A stretch of DNA of 64,000 nucleotides from Haloquadratum walsbyi J07HQW1. Lineage in GTDB: Archaea; Halobacteriota; Halobacteria; Halobacteriales; Haloferacaceae. The DNA lies in NCBI GenBank assembly GCA_000415965.1, contig KE356560.1, forward strand, positions 1,118,103 through 1,182,102, read 5' to 3'. Made by a program: the position numbers and the translations under genes. Below are positions 11,586 to 21,689 of this stretch, piece after piece (the first letter of the stretch is position 1; each line of letters starts with the position of its first letter). The notes beneath the pieces were generated by a model. The model was given only the letters and a program-made list of their open reading frames with translations, made no database searches and was not told where the DNA came from.

Positions 11586-12048
11586 GTCGGAGCAATCACT
11601 GGTGAAATAGCAAAAGTCTACTGCTGAGTGAAAGCGAATATATTAACCCAGATAATTGATCCCGTAGTATTGTGGCTATTCATGACACTTATCGAAGAAG
11701 ATGAGGAATGGATCACGTGTTGATATTGTTCTGATACCACCAGCATCGCTTTCGCACGCTTGTTTATTACACACACGATGTCGAGTATCGAAAATGCCGA
11801 AATCATCCGACTCAGACGCTGAAAAGCCCAAGATTTAATACACATAAACAGTTGCTTAATATTGAGCTTGTGTAACATATAGCTCGGTGTGACATGTGAT
11901 CTGGTATATAGCGATACAATACTCTCATCAACGATTGCTGAGAGCTGTGATGTCAGATTATCCCTTAGATCACATGTGCAAATGTTCCAATACGCTCAAA
12001 CGATGATATCGAATCAACAATATCAACGAATCATTCTGGAGGTATGGT

Positions 12049-13821
12049 ATGGCAAGTAGAGACGACGAGATGTCCGATGGACTGCAGGTTGAACTCTTCC
12101 ATCCGGACTCTGACCGTGAACCGGGAGACACTAATATCCAGCGACTCGGGTTCGACATTCACCCGGTTGTCTTCCCTATTTCACTTGTTGTCATTGTTGC
12201 GTTTGTTGCAGCAACAATCGCCCTTGGCGAACAAGCAGCGAGCGTCTATAATAATATTTTCAACTTTGTTAACGGTAATTTCGGCTGGTTCTACATCACC
12301 TCAGTGAACCTGTTTATTATCACTGTAATATACTTCGCTGTAAGTAAATACGGAAACATTCGAATCGGTGGTGTTGAGGCTGAAAAGGAATTTAGTGACT
12401 TCTCTTGGATGGCGATGCTATTCAGTGCTGGAATGGGTATTGGACTGATGTTCTTCAGCGTCGCCGAGCCGATGTGGCACTTTGGTAGTTCCGCATCAGA
12501 CTTTATGGTCGTTCCACCAGCATTCGATGCTGCTGGCGGAACCGCCGCGGCTGCAACTGCCTCAATGGCGACAACGTTCTTTCACTGGGGACTTCATCCA
12601 TGGGCTATTTACGCACTTGTCGGACTCGGTCTTGCGTTCTTCTCGTTTAACCGTGGACTTCCACTGACCTTCAGATCGATTTTCTGGCCGCTTCTTGGCG
12701 AGCGCATATATGGATGGCCTGGTCACGTAATCGATCTTGTCACGGTTTTCGCAACACTATTTGGCCTATCAACGTCTCTTGGGCTCGGTGTATCACAGGT
12801 CAACACTGGTCTTTCATATGTTCTTGGTGATACACTTGGACTAGTTAGTATTCCAACTGGAACAATCCCACAGGTACTGCTCATTGCCGGTATTACTCTC
12901 ATTGCGACTGCCTCCGTCGCTGCAGGGCTTGATGATGGTGTCCGGCGCCTGAGCACAATAAATCTGTACCTGATGTTCGGACTTCTTGGATTTCTTATCA
13001 TTGCTGGACCGACAGTATACATCTTTGGTGCATTCGCTGATGGATTCGGTGCATACCTTGGAAATATCCTCGATATGAGCTACTTCACCGGCACGATTGG
13101 CGGTGCAGCGGCGCTAGGTGGATACACGGTGAAAGGCTGGATGGGCAGTTGGACCGTCTTTTATTGGGGCTGGTGGATTGCATGGTCGCCATTCGTTGGC
13201 ATGTTTATTGCTCGAATTTCGAAAGGGCGAACTGTCCGTGAGTTTGTGATGGGTGTGCTTGTTCTTCCATCACTATTCTCGTTTATGTGGCTTTCAACGT
13301 TCGGTGGATCCGCCCTCTGGGTTGAGCTTCAGGGTGCTGGCGGCATCGCCTCCGCAGTTGCAAATCAGGGGCAGACAGTTGCGATGTTCGCAATGCTCAA
13401 TCAGTTCCCGCTCGGTGCAGCCTCAGGACTACTTGCGACGACGCTTGTCATCACGTTCTTTGTCACTTCTTCGGACTCCGGATCGCTCGTTATCGATCAC
13501 CTCACTTCCGGTGGAAAACACGATGTCCCAAAGACACAGCGAATCTTCTGGGCACTCACCGAAGGAACCGTTGCAGCAACATTGCTTATCGGTGGTGGTC
13601 TCAGCGCACTGCAGACAGCATCAATCACCACTGGACTTCCGTTTGCGGTGATTCTCGTATTGATGTGCTATACGGTGTATCTCGGACTTGATAATGAGTA
13701 TGAGATACTTGCCTCAGAGCAGTTCGCCGAGCGTGCACAGGAATCAGATGATGTTGATGTTGTCTCTGGTGTTGACCCACAAGATGTCAGCGGAGGTGCA
13801 GACGTCGAAAGCAGCGACTGA
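12049..13821 (+). CDS. BCCT-family transporter (betaine/carnitine/choline type)
   Basis: A protein of 590 aa with about twelve hydrophobic helices and an acidic cytoplasmic tail. The signature of the family is clear: GMGIGLMFFSVAEP near residue 125 and the WWIAWSPFVGMFIARIS segment near 375. Such carriers import trimethylammonium compounds such as glycine betaine with sodium or protons, for osmotic protection or as nutrients. The start at 12049 is supported by a CTGGAGGT ribosome-binding site seven bases upstream; M9 is an alternative. Presence near two dimethylglycine/sarcosine dehydrogenase-like genes suggests that the imported methylamine may also be broken down. Substrate is inferred. Confidence 0.92.
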   Translation: MASRDDEMSDGLQVELFHPDSDREPGDTNIQRLGFDIHPVVFPISLVVIVAFVAATIALGEQAASVYNNIFNFVNGNFGWFYITSVNLFIITVIYFAVSKYGNIRIGGVEAEKEFSDFSWMAMLFSAGMGIGLMFFSVAEPMWHFGSSASDFMVVPPAFDAAGGTAAAATASMATTFFHWGLHPWAIYALVGLGLAFFSFNRGLPLTFRSIFWPLLGERIYGWPGHVIDLVTVFATLFGLSTSLGLGVSQVNTGLSYVLGDTLGLVSIPTGTIPQVLLIAGITLIATASVAAGLDDGVRRLSTINLYLMFGLLGFLIIAGPTVYIFGAFADGFGAYLGNILDMSYFTGTIGGAAALGGYTVKGWMGSWTVFYWGWWIAWSPFVGMFIARISKGRTVREFVMGVLVLPSLFSFMWLSTFGGSALWVELQGAGGIASAVANQGQTVAMFAMLNQFPLGAASGLLATTLVITFFVTSSDSGSLVIDHLTSGGKHDVPKTQRIFWALTEGTVAATLLIGGGLSALQTASITTGLPFAVILVLMCYTVYLGLDNEYEILASEQFAERAQESDDVDVVSGVDPQDVSGGADVESSD

Positions 13822-13984
13822 GACGACCTCACGGTTCAACAATCACAGTCACGGTCGCGGTCGCATGAACTAATTTCTTATTTATACTCTCACTACTGCC
13901 GGAAGTACAATTTGTCTCTATTCTTATTCAAGCTATACCCCCCACACAATGTCGCTCTCTCCGCTGGCTACACTTGATGTCTCC

Positions 13985-14175
13985 ACTATAATGGGTGAAC
14001 CGCCTCGGGGTCAAGCCTCGTGGCATTCGCCATGTCCAGCCTGCAAATACTGATAAGCAAAGCCACACTCAATATATCGTTCCGAATTATTTGATTGGGT
14101 ATCGTATCTTCGGGTAAGCAAGGTGATTCCCCCAGATTTTCCTCACTCTGAGGATGAAGGCGACGTGGGAATGTT
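13985..14175. other. Intergenic stretch with possible IS end remnants
   Basis: The 620-bp gap 13822-14442 has no convincing gene. Within it, CCTCGGGGTCAAGCCTCGTGG near 14005 and GATTCCCCCAGATTTTCCTC near 14128, followed by GACGTGGGAATG, look like decayed hairpin ends of IS200/IS605-type elements. No internal coding sequence survives. The call rests only on resemblance of these ends. Confidence 0.25.
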
Positions 14176-14442
14176 ACAGCGTTCTCGAACACTCAAAAAT
14201 GAACAGCAAGAGAGTATCATAGACAGATAACAGAGCTTGTATACAATGCCGACTATGACAGTCTGGAGTGTGACTCCCCTCGATATCCGGTGTTGTCAGG
14301 ACGACAGTAGTTATCCTGCGGTCATAATCATGTTATGCTCGCGGTTGTAACGTGGCGATCCTCACAGACGCACAATGGGTTCTAGTGTTCACTCTACTCA
14401 CGCGTGAACACGAGTGCACAACGGTCGCTCAACTCTAGTGTG

Positions 14443-14976
14443 TCACTGATTCGGTCCATGAATCCACACCCGAACAGACCCACCAATCCCAACCGCCGCG
14501 AGCACCCCCCAGACGATAGCAGCGAGTAAAGCAGGAAGCACGACCCATCCAGCGGCAGCAACACCAGTAATGAATCCAAGTGCAATCCACGGATCAGTTA
14601 TTTCAAGCGTTTCACTCAGACCGATTCCAAGTACAGCGAACCCTCCTCCTGAAAGCGTTCCAAGGCAGACGACGAGTGCAACAATACCGCCAATTCCGAG
14701 TATGTTTGCAATAGCCCCGATACCAGTATTAAGCTGAGCAAGTTGTATATATGCGTACACGATAGCCAAACTGACCAGACCAAATGCAATGAACCCATAG
14801 ACAGTTGCGACGAGTGGCTGCGTCATCGACCGGTCAAGCGCGGTTTCAAGTCGCGACCCATAATGGTACTGCACAACAGCTCCACCCCCGACACCAATCA
14901 AAAATGCGGAGCCAGCGCGGATAACCCCTGGTCCTGCAAACAATCGCTCAAACAGGGATTCTACAACCACGGTCAC
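14443..14976 (-). CDS. Hypothetical membrane protein, four or five helices
   Basis: A protein of 177 aa, mostly hydrophobic, with clear membrane runs around residues 15-35, 57-80, 85-110 and 130-165, many of them rich in Gly and Ala. Its ATG overlaps the end of folP by four bases (ATGA), so it is probably translated together with the folate genes. No family was recognised, and the operon position alone does not show a folate function. Confidence 0.7.
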   Translation of the reverse strand: MTVVVESLFERLFAGPGVIRAGSAFLIGVGGGAVVQYHYGSRLETALDRSMTQPLVATVYGFIAFGLVSLAIVYAYIQLAQLNTGIGAIANILGIGGIVALVVCLGTLSGGGFAVLGIGLSETLEITDPWIALGFITGVAAAGWVVLPALLAAIVWGVLAAVGIGGSVRVWIHGPNQ

Positions 14977-16286
14977 TCCCTATCATCTGTTCCTGTGCTA
15001 TTGTCTTCAGCCCGGTGTGGTTGTCTTGCGGCGGCAGCCGCCCGAACTGCGGCTGCGTTTTCTCCAGCATCATGCACTCGTACGACATCGGCTCCGCGAT
15101 CTGCTGCGAGTGTGGTCACTGCAATCGTTGCTGAAAGTCGCTCATCATTTGGCTGGTCCATCGTCGTAAGCATTGATTTCCGTGAGTGTCCAACTAAAAC
15201 AGGACATCCCAGTGCTTCAAACTCACCGATCCGGTCAACCAGCTCAAATGACTCCGCTGGTGATTTCCCAAATCCACATCCCGGATCAACAATAATCTGA
15301 TCACGTTGAATGCCTGCTCGCTCAGCACGAATCAACTGCTCAGTGAGTTCATTCATAACATCTGCAACGACATCATCATACGTTGCACGCCGATCAGGGT
15401 CGACTGGTGCTGACAGGCTGTGCATTAATACTAACTCAGCATCGTGTTCAGCAACAACAAACGGCATCTGAGGGTCCTCAAACCCAGAAACATCGTTGAC
15501 GATATCAGCACCTGCAGATAATGCAGCATCAGCAACTGCTGCCTTCCGTGTGTCAATAGATACTGGAGGCTCTAGGTCTGATAACGCCTCGATTACTGGT
15601 ACAACTCGATCAATTTCCTCGGCAATAGACACAGGCTCTGCTCCGGGTCGAGTGCTCTCACCACCAACATCAAGAATATCCACACCGGCGTCGATCATCG
15701 CAGTAGCCTGACTCATAGCTGCATCAACTGTATTATACTCGCCACCATCGTGGAAGCTATCTGGTGTAATATTCAAAATCCCCATCACTGCGGTTCGTGT
15801 GTCACTAAGTCCAGACACAGACGCAGACGCAGACGCAGACGCAGATGTCGTTTCCGTAAGCTGGTGTTGTAGTTGTGCTCCAAGATGACGCAGTCCGTGA
15901 CCAGCATCGCTGAGTGAGTCAGCAAGTGTGAGCAAATCACCGGTTACTCCACCAAAGACAATCGCCGTGAGTTTCTGTGGACTCCCAGTTGCTGTTTGGT
16001 GACAAAAGCCACCAGCAGCGGTGACACAGTCAGCAAATACCTCGACTTGTGTTGGACGAAGAGTTGTCCGAAAGCATTGTGTGGTTACATCAGCTGTGTC
16101 TGTCTCAAACGTTGCCTCTGCGTACGCTGGGTGTTCTCGTTTAGTTGTGTTATGACTGCTATTTTTTCTAGCAGTCGTCTCATCATCAACATCAACATCG
16201 ACATCAACACCAGCCCCAGCCCCAGCCAGTACCAGTACTAGTACTAGCACTAACACTGATATTTGACGACTGATCGACGGGCACAA
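14973..16286 (-). CDS. folP: Dihydropteroate synthase part of a FolCP protein, frame-split from folC
   Basis: The C-terminal half is a dihydropteroate synthase: VMGILNITPDSFHDGGEY, DVGGESTRPGAE, DIVNDVSGFEDP, DPGCGFGKSP and the final GHSRKSML motif are all present. It joins p-aminobenzoate to the pterin. About 150 residues precede it and include a domain (QCFRTTLRPTQ..LTAIVFGG) that I recall as the linker domain of fused haloarchaeal FolC-FolP proteins. This frame has no ATG before the catalytic VMGILN; the formal TTG start lies inside the folC 3' end. A hexanucleotide repeat gives SASASASAS at 15812-15846. It probably belongs to one FolCP fusion shifted out of frame, or is made by frameshifting. 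Confidence 0.8.
   Translation of the reverse strand: MCPSISRQISVLVLVLVLVLAGAGAGVDVDVDVDDETTARKNSSHNTTKREHPAYAEATFETDTADVTTQCFRTTLRPTQVEVFADCVTAAGGFCHQTATGSPQKLTAIVFGGVTGDLLTLADSLSDAGHGLRHLGAQLQHQLTETTSASASASASVSGLSDTRTAVMGILNITPDSFHDGGEYNTVDAAMSQATAMIDAGVDILDVGGESTRPGAEPVSIAEEIDRVVPVIEALSDLEPPVSIDTRKAAVADAALSAGADIVNDVSGFEDPQMPFVVAEHDAELVLMHSLSAPVDPDRRATYDDVVADVMNELTEQLIRAERAGIQRDQIIVDPGCGFGKSPAESFELVDRIGEFEALGCPVLVGHSRKSMLTTMDQPNDERLSATIAVTTLAADRGADVVRVHDAGENAAAVRAAAAARQPHRAEDNSTGTDDRE
15812..15846. repeat. Hexanucleotide repeat (CAGACG)n inside folP
   Basis: CAGACG is repeated about five times (with flanking variants), coding alternating Ser and Ala in the linker just before the dihydropteroate synthase domain. 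The 6-bp period keeps the frame, so length changes are tolerated. Confidence 0.85.
16180..16260. repeat. Composite simple repeat at the folC/folP junction
   Basis: Three adjacent tandem tracts are visible on the plus strand: (ATCAAC)n-like at 16183-16208, (CAGCCC)n at 16211-16226 and (CAGTAC/TAGTAC)n at 16227-16250. They lie where the folC and folP frames cross. In one frame they code GWGWGW, in the other VLVLVLVL-AGAGAG-VDVDVD. Length changes here by slippage would switch the two halves in and out of frame. Confidence 0.8.
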
Positions 16287-17562
16287 CTAACCGTGTCCAT
16301 CGATCACGAGCCTCTGCAACAGCATATAACGATCCTGTGACGAGCACGAGATCATCTGACTCAGTTCCGGCTGTCTCGATTGCCTCTTCTGTCGCTTCAG
16401 GAACTGATTGAACAGTTTTGACGGTTTTCGCATTTGTCTCAAGAATAGGCGCCAGTGTTTCTGCTGTTTCAGCGCGGTCGACAGCTGGTTCTGTTGCATA
16501 TGCAGTTGAGATTGGAGGCAGTGAGCGCACCATTGCCTCATGATCTTTGTCTTGCATCGCTGCGAAAACGACATGTAAATTCTCATACTCGTATCGATCG
16601 AGTAGTGATCCAAGTGTTGCTGTTGCTCCAGGGTTATGCGAACCATCGAGAACAACGCGTGGGTTGTGTGACATCAACTCGAACCGCCCCGGCCACGTTG
16701 CTCCGCGCAATCCTGTTTCGATAGCCTCAATCGGGACATCTCGTACTTGCCGAGCGAGCGCCGCAGCGACCCCTGCATTGGTTGCTTGATGAGCCCCGAC
16801 AAGTGGAAGATGTGTTTCGACTGCCCACTCGGAACCGACAATTGAAACAGCGCTTTCAATCGGAGAGGGAATTCCCGTCTCTGTTGCAACAATATCACTC
16901 TCAGGATCATGCCGATTCCCAACTGTAATCACGTTTGTTTCCTCGCGGATAGCAGCAAGTGCATCACCCGTTGTTCCAGTAATGAGTGGAGCTTCACTCG
17001 GGGCAACCTGAGCCTTATCGCGCGCAATAACATCAACCGTTTCACCGAGTAACTCTGTATGCTCAAGACTCACACTTGTCACAGCACTTGCAACCGGGTC
17101 AACAGCACTTGTTGCGTCATATCGACCACCAATGCCAACCTCAAGAACAGCAATATCAACATCCATCGCTCCAAAGTGTGCAAGTGCAACGGCAGTCAGT
17201 GCCTCAAAGTGTGTTGGCTCATCATCGTCAGCCCTGAGCATCTCAAGACATGGAATAAGTCGCTCAACATGTTCGCTCACGTGCTCCTTCGCAATTGTCC
17301 GCCCTTCAACCCGAATTTGCTCACGGAAGTCATTCAACCCGGGGGATGTAAATAAGCCGACTCGGAGACCGGCATCATCGAGAATCTGTTCGAGCATACG
17401 CGCAGTACTTCCCTTCCCATTCGATCCAGCGATCTGTACGCAGTCGATCGAAGCATGGGGATTATCGAGGTGTTCGAGCATCCGTGTGGTTGTCTCAACC
17501 CCGAGTTTCGGCCGACGTTGTTGGAGTCCAGTGAGCACGTCGGCAGCCTCGTGATAGTCCAT
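16204..17562 (-). CDS. folC: Folylpolyglutamate/dihydrofolate synthase part of a FolCP protein
   Basis: A 452-aa Mur-ligase-type enzyme that adds glutamate to folates. The P-loop GSNGKGSTARM is near residue 45; DIAVLEVGIGGRYDATSAVD, EHTELLG and LDGSHNPGA are the other family motifs. ATG 17562 gives the usual start MDYHEAADVL; an upstream GTG/TTG start is less likely. The last residues, STGTGWGWGWC, are repeat-encoded nonsense: the frame runs into a tandem repeat and stops at 16204, while the rest of the expected fusion continues in another frame. fhs is transcribed divergently upstream. Confidence 0.88.
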   Translation of the reverse strand: MDYHEAADVLTGLQQRRPKLGVETTTRMLEHLDNPHASIDCVQIAGSNGKGSTARMLEQILDDAGLRVGLFTSPGLNDFREQIRVEGRTIAKEHVSEHVERLIPCLEMLRADDDEPTHFEALTAVALAHFGAMDVDIAVLEVGIGGRYDATSAVDPVASAVTSVSLEHTELLGETVDVIARDKAQVAPSEAPLITGTTGDALAAIREETNVITVGNRHDPESDIVATETGIPSPIESAVSIVGSEWAVETHLPLVGAHQATNAGVAAALARQVRDVPIEAIETGLRGATWPGRFELMSHNPRVVLDGSHNPGATATLGSLLDRYEYENLHVVFAAMQDKDHEAMVRSLPPISTAYATEPAVDRAETAETLAPILETNAKTVKTVQSVPEATEEAIETAGTESDDLVLVTGSLYAVAEARDRWTRLVVPVDQSSNISVSASTSTGTGWGWGWC

Positions 17563-17767
17563 ATCACGTATCGTTGATTGACACATGATTACATTGTCGC
17601 CTCCATCTATTTGTCTGTGATTGATACTGTCGTTGACTACACTTCCGTGCTCAGTATATTATATGTCTTACATGACGTGGTGACCACAGCATCGATAAAC
17701 CCGTTTTCCCCCGATTCTGTCACTTTCGCCAACACTCTTAGGCAGTGGTGATTGAATGTTGAGGTAG

Positions 17768-19510
17768 ATGACAGACGATTCGAACAATACTGGTCCAACT
17801 GAGGATAATGGATTCCCGACCGACTATGAGATCGCGCAGAATGCAGATATGACTCCCATTTGGGATCTGCTTGAGCCATGGGATCTCGGAAACGATGATC
17901 TCTCGTATTATGGTGAGTACACAGCAAAGTTGTCACACGACGCTGTTGATCATCTTCGCGAGGAGGCTGAAACCCGAGAAAATAACCTTGTGTTGGTAAC
18001 TGGGATGACACCAACACCAATGGGTGAAGGAAAGACTGTGACGACTGTCGGATTGGGGCAAACGCTGAATTATCTCGATGAAGAAGCAATGATCGCCATT
18101 CGCGAGCCGTCACTTGGACCGGTGTTTGGCGTGAAGGGTGGAGCAGCTGGCGGAGGATATTCTCAAGTACTCCCAATGGAGGAAATTAATCTTCACTTCA
18201 CTGGTGATCTTCATGCACTCACCTCCGCACACAATCTTATTGCAGCGATGCTTGATGCGAAACTCTCTCAAAGTGATGAGTTTGATGTCGACGTCAATGA
18301 CATTGCGTGGCCTCGGGCGCTTGATATGAACGACCGTGCGCTCCGAGAGACCGTTGTTGGGCTTGGTGGGGAAAGCGGCGGCATCCCACGTGAGGATGGA
18401 TTCCTTCTGACGGCTGCTTCCGAGCTGATGGCTGTTCTTTGCTTATCAAGCGATCTTGAGGACCTCAAAGCGCGTGTGAGCCGAATCATCGTTGGCTATG
18501 AGAATGACGGCGAACCAATTACTGTCGACGATATCGATGCAACTGGTCCAGTCACGATGTTACTTCGTGATGCTATCGAACCAAATATTGTTCAAACAAT
18601 TGAAGGAACACCTGCGTTTGTACACGGCGGTCCATTTGCGAATATTGCACACGGGACCAACTCGCTTATTGCTGATAAAGCCGCCTTTGGTATGGGCGAT
18701 TACCTCGTTACCGAAGCTGGCTTCGGCTCGGACCTTGGTGCTGAGAAGTTCATGAATATTGTCTGTCGACTTGGAGATATGACTCCTGATGCAGTCACTC
18801 TTGTTGCATCTGTTCGTGCACTCAAGTATCATGGTCTCGATATGTGGCCGGCAGACATCGATGCAATCAATGAAGCCGGGATTGATGCACTGAGAGCAGG
18901 CTTCGTCAATCTTGACAAACATGTTACCAACTTACAGAAATTTGGGGTCCCAGTCGTCGTTGCGGTCAATCGGTTCCCGAATGATACTGATGCTGAGGTT
19001 GAGGCTGTTCTCAATCACTGCCGGGATGATCTTAATGTCAAGGCTGCAGCGTCCACAGTTTTCGCAGAGGGCAGTGAGGGCGGTGTTGAACTTGCAGAAC
19101 GTGTCATCGGTGCTGTTGAATCAAGCAATCCAGGGGATTTCGAATATCTGTACCCAGATGATGCGACGATCAAAGAGAAAATTGAAACCGTCGCGACAGA
19201 GATATACGGTGCTGGTAGTGTTAATTACTCTACAGATGCTGAGGATGATATCGAACGCATGCGCGAACTCGGATTTGATACCGTTCCAGTATGTCTTTCA
19301 AAAACCTTCCACTCATTGACCGATGATGCCCGTCAGAAGGGCGCACCAACTGGATGGACACTTAATGTTCGGAAACTGTATCCATCTGCTGGTGCTGGAT
19401 TCATCGTTGCACTCACCGGTGATGTATTAACAATGCCTGGTCTTCCCGCCGACCCTGCAGCAGCAGATATGGATATTGATGCTGATGGAGATATTACTGG
19501 ACTCTTCTAA
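17768..19510 (+). CDS. fhs: Formate-tetrahydrofolate ligase
   Basis: A protein of 580 aa that makes 10-formyltetrahydrofolate from formate, ATP and tetrahydrofolate. The P-loop TPMGEGKTVTTVGLGQ is near residue 82, followed by EPSLGPVFGVKGGAAGGG and HGGPFANIAHG, all typical of the family. ATG 17768 is preceded by GAGGT. The C-terminus ends in a short acidic repeat (DMDIDADGD). It is divergent from folC-folP, and with the two dehydrogenase-like proteins it completes a local set for moving one-carbon units on tetrahydrofolate. Confidence 0.95.
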   Translation: MTDDSNNTGPTEDNGFPTDYEIAQNADMTPIWDLLEPWDLGNDDLSYYGEYTAKLSHDAVDHLREEAETRENNLVLVTGMTPTPMGEGKTVTTVGLGQTLNYLDEEAMIAIREPSLGPVFGVKGGAAGGGYSQVLPMEEINLHFTGDLHALTSAHNLIAAMLDAKLSQSDEFDVDVNDIAWPRALDMNDRALRETVVGLGGESGGIPREDGFLLTAASELMAVLCLSSDLEDLKARVSRIIVGYENDGEPITVDDIDATGPVTMLLRDAIEPNIVQTIEGTPAFVHGGPFANIAHGTNSLIADKAAFGMGDYLVTEAGFGSDLGAEKFMNIVCRLGDMTPDAVTLVASVRALKYHGLDMWPADIDAINEAGIDALRAGFVNLDKHVTNLQKFGVPVVVAVNRFPNDTDAEVEAVLNHCRDDLNVKAAASTVFAEGSEGGVELAERVIGAVESSNPGDFEYLYPDDATIKEKIETVATEIYGAGSVNYSTDAEDDIERMRELGFDTVPVCLSKTFHSLTDDARQKGAPTGWTLNVRKLYPSAGAGFIVALTGDVLTMPGLPADPAAADMDIDADGDITGLF

Positions 19511-19829
19511 GAAGGTAACATAAATCCGACTCAGTCGGTATATCGATTATCTATAATTCTTCGCTCACTCCCTGTTTGAGTCCCACAAAGAGACTTGTTT
19601 ATGCTATTTGACTTTTTACTTTTTGTGGTATATTTCTATCAATTAATGGATTTAGATACTAATAGATATAAAACCGTCTGATACGCCTGATTGTAAGCGG
19701 TCGACATCACTGTTGATGAATCCCGACAGGGCATCTTAGTCAATGATCCCACCCTCCTTCGCTCACCCTGACGAGTTCGCCCGATGGAGACTTGTCAGTT
19801 GGTTCTGCCTCTCATCTATAATATCTATG

Positions 19830-20345
19830 ATAAGTGAAGGTCGTACGTCTTGACTCGGTGTTGTTGACTGACTTCAGAGTGTATTGACTGACGCTCCTCC
19901 CACGAGACGGCTGGTGATCTCCGAGGAGAGACAATTCCGCTATATTCTTCGCCGTTGCAAAGTCACGCCGTGACTTTGCCGCCCGCCGGACGTAGTCTGG
20001 AAATCGAATTGGAATCAGCATGGCTCTGCTTGCTACATCTTTGGCACCCAAACTCGTCTCGGTGACGGCTATTGTCTCGGATGCTCCCGCACTTGGTGCA
20101 CCGCTTGCTCGTGTTCTTCGGATTCGCCGTGTCCGTGTCCATGGATACAGTCTTGTATTTACCGAATCTCTTGAGCTTGCAGAACGCCCACTTCGAGTGC
20201 CAGTCAGCAGACGGGTAGCGATCACGGATGCCGTCCAGCTTCTCAAAGATGATGCCGTCGCAGTCGTGTTCGAGTGCTTCCTCTATGATTCCGTTTGCGA
20301 CAGAGTAAAAGTCGGTAACGTTTTCGAGATGAATCACGATAAATT
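19830..20345 (-). pseudogene. Truncated, frameshifted tnpB relic
   Basis: A minus-strand frame carries the second half of a TnpB: IIFEKLDGIRDRYP (RuvC E motif), WAFCKLKRFGKYK, then a zinc ribbon CTKCG..CQRCSKQSHADSNS. The N-terminal half, with the first catalytic Asp, is absent, and the end after HADSN is shifted into another frame (TAKNIAELSLLGDH). The gene is not functional. 19511-19829, after fhs, shows no gene. Confidence 0.8.
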
Positions 20346-20477
20346 ATATTTATTGGCAATCTGAGCGACGATTATATTTGAACCCACGCTCAGACTCAGT
20401 TCAGCTGGAACGCCTGTGTGGGTGTTCTACTGCAACTTCGAAGAACGAAGATCAAAGCATTAACTACTGTTAGAAAA

Positions 20478-20858
20478 TCATTCGACAGTCACAATCGCTT
20501 CGATTTCGACGGCTGCACCCTTCGGCACGGCTTCAACACCGATAGCACTCCGGGCTGGTGGGTCTGAGTCAAAAAATGAGCTATAAGCCTCATTAAATGA
20601 ATCAAAATCCTCGATATCATCGAGAAATACAGTTGTTTTGAGAATATCTGTGATCGCGAGGTCTTTTGCTTCAAGCACTGCGGCAATGTTTTCAAGACAC
20701 TGTGTGGTCTGCTCCGCAACGGATGCCTCATCAAGCAGCTCACCATCAGCAGTCATCGGTAATTGTCCGGCTGTAATGAGTATTTCACCGTTTGTTGCTG
20801 CTTGACTATATGCCCCAACTGCGGCAGGCGCATCATCCGTCTCGATTATTTCTTTCAT
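20478..20858 (-). CDS. ridA: RidA-family reactive intermediate deaminase
   Basis: A protein of 126 aa, normal family length. It hydrolyses reactive enamine/imine intermediates such as 2-aminoacrylate released by PLP enzymes including threonine dehydratase. Family motifs are AVGAYSQAA, TAGQLPMT, TTVFLDDIEDF and the DPPARSAIGV segment with the substrate-binding Arg, followed by EIEAIVTV. ATG 20858 is the start. It stands alone between IS relics, and ilvA lies 11 kb away in the same window. Confidence 0.93.
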   Translation of the reverse strand: MKEIIETDDAPAAVGAYSQAATNGEILITAGQLPMTADGELLDEASVAEQTTQCLENIAAVLEAKDLAITDILKTTVFLDDIEDFDSFNEAYSSFFDSDPPARSAIGVEAVPKGAAVEIEAIVTVE

Positions 20859-21133
20859 GCATTCGCTGATTTACGGGAGTAATATAAAAATGCAGCCGTT
20901 GAGCCTATTATCTGACACAGCCTGGCGGTTGAGTGATGTTCTGTGTTCTTCTAAGCGGGTACTCATACCACGGTCGATGACTCCTCCATATCACCAGTAA
21001 CAAATCTAATATCGAGAAGCCGTCTTCTTTCGTTTACCTACTTGATGGGCGGAGCATCGGTTGTTACAAATACGATTTCTCTATTCAGTCTGGGATGTGG
21101 GGTTTCGGTGCCGATTCTTCCGTTTCGCATAAG

Positions 21134-21665
21134 TTATTCCACCCGGTGAGCTTCGTTTTTTCCTCTGGGTTTTGAGACTGATCCGACCGGTGTCACTCGC
21201 AGTTCACCGGAGCCATACTCCGAGTGACTGTCGACCTGGAGGATACCGATCTTCGTGGTTTCCGCACGCCTCGTAGGCGAAGGCGACCACCTGTTGGTCC
21301 ACGGTCTGGAGCTTGGACACCTCGCGTTGCTCCAGCAGCTTTTCTTCGCGTTCACAGAGATCGCGACGGTCTTTCTTCCACCACCACAGCACGTCCTGGT
21401 CATGACCGTTCGGATACTCCGACTCCAGCACGAACGGCGCCACGAGTTCGAGGATGAATGTCTCACCGTTTTCGAGACGCGAGTGGTCTAACGCTTCTAG
21501 GTCTCCGACCTGCGTGTCTTTCAGCCGCGTGATACCGTAGCCGTAGTTGCGCTTCCCGCCGAACTGGAGCCCGTCCGGGGCGCTCTCATCAACTGTGAGG
21601 ACGTCATCGCGGTCAACGTGGATGTACCCACTTCGTCGTCTGTTGCCGTTTCCGCGCTCTGTCAA
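21134..21665 (-). pseudogene. Hypothetical haloarchaeal protein, frameshifted
   Basis: The minus-strand frame from 21665 reads MTERGNGNRR, then GKRNYGYGITRLKDTQVGDL and ELVAPFVLESEYPNGHDQDV, and continues to AFAYEACGNH. There the coding pattern moves to a second frame (TTKIGILQVDSHSEYGSGEL, RVTPVGSVSKPRG) that runs to 21134. The conserved appearance on both sides of the shift suggests a once continuous protein of about 175 aa. I do not recognise a function; its position among transposon relics suggests a mobile-element or plasmid origin. 20859-21127 holds no gene. Confidence 0.45.
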
Positions 21666-21689
21666 GCTTCCATGTGGTTTCGTGGGATA

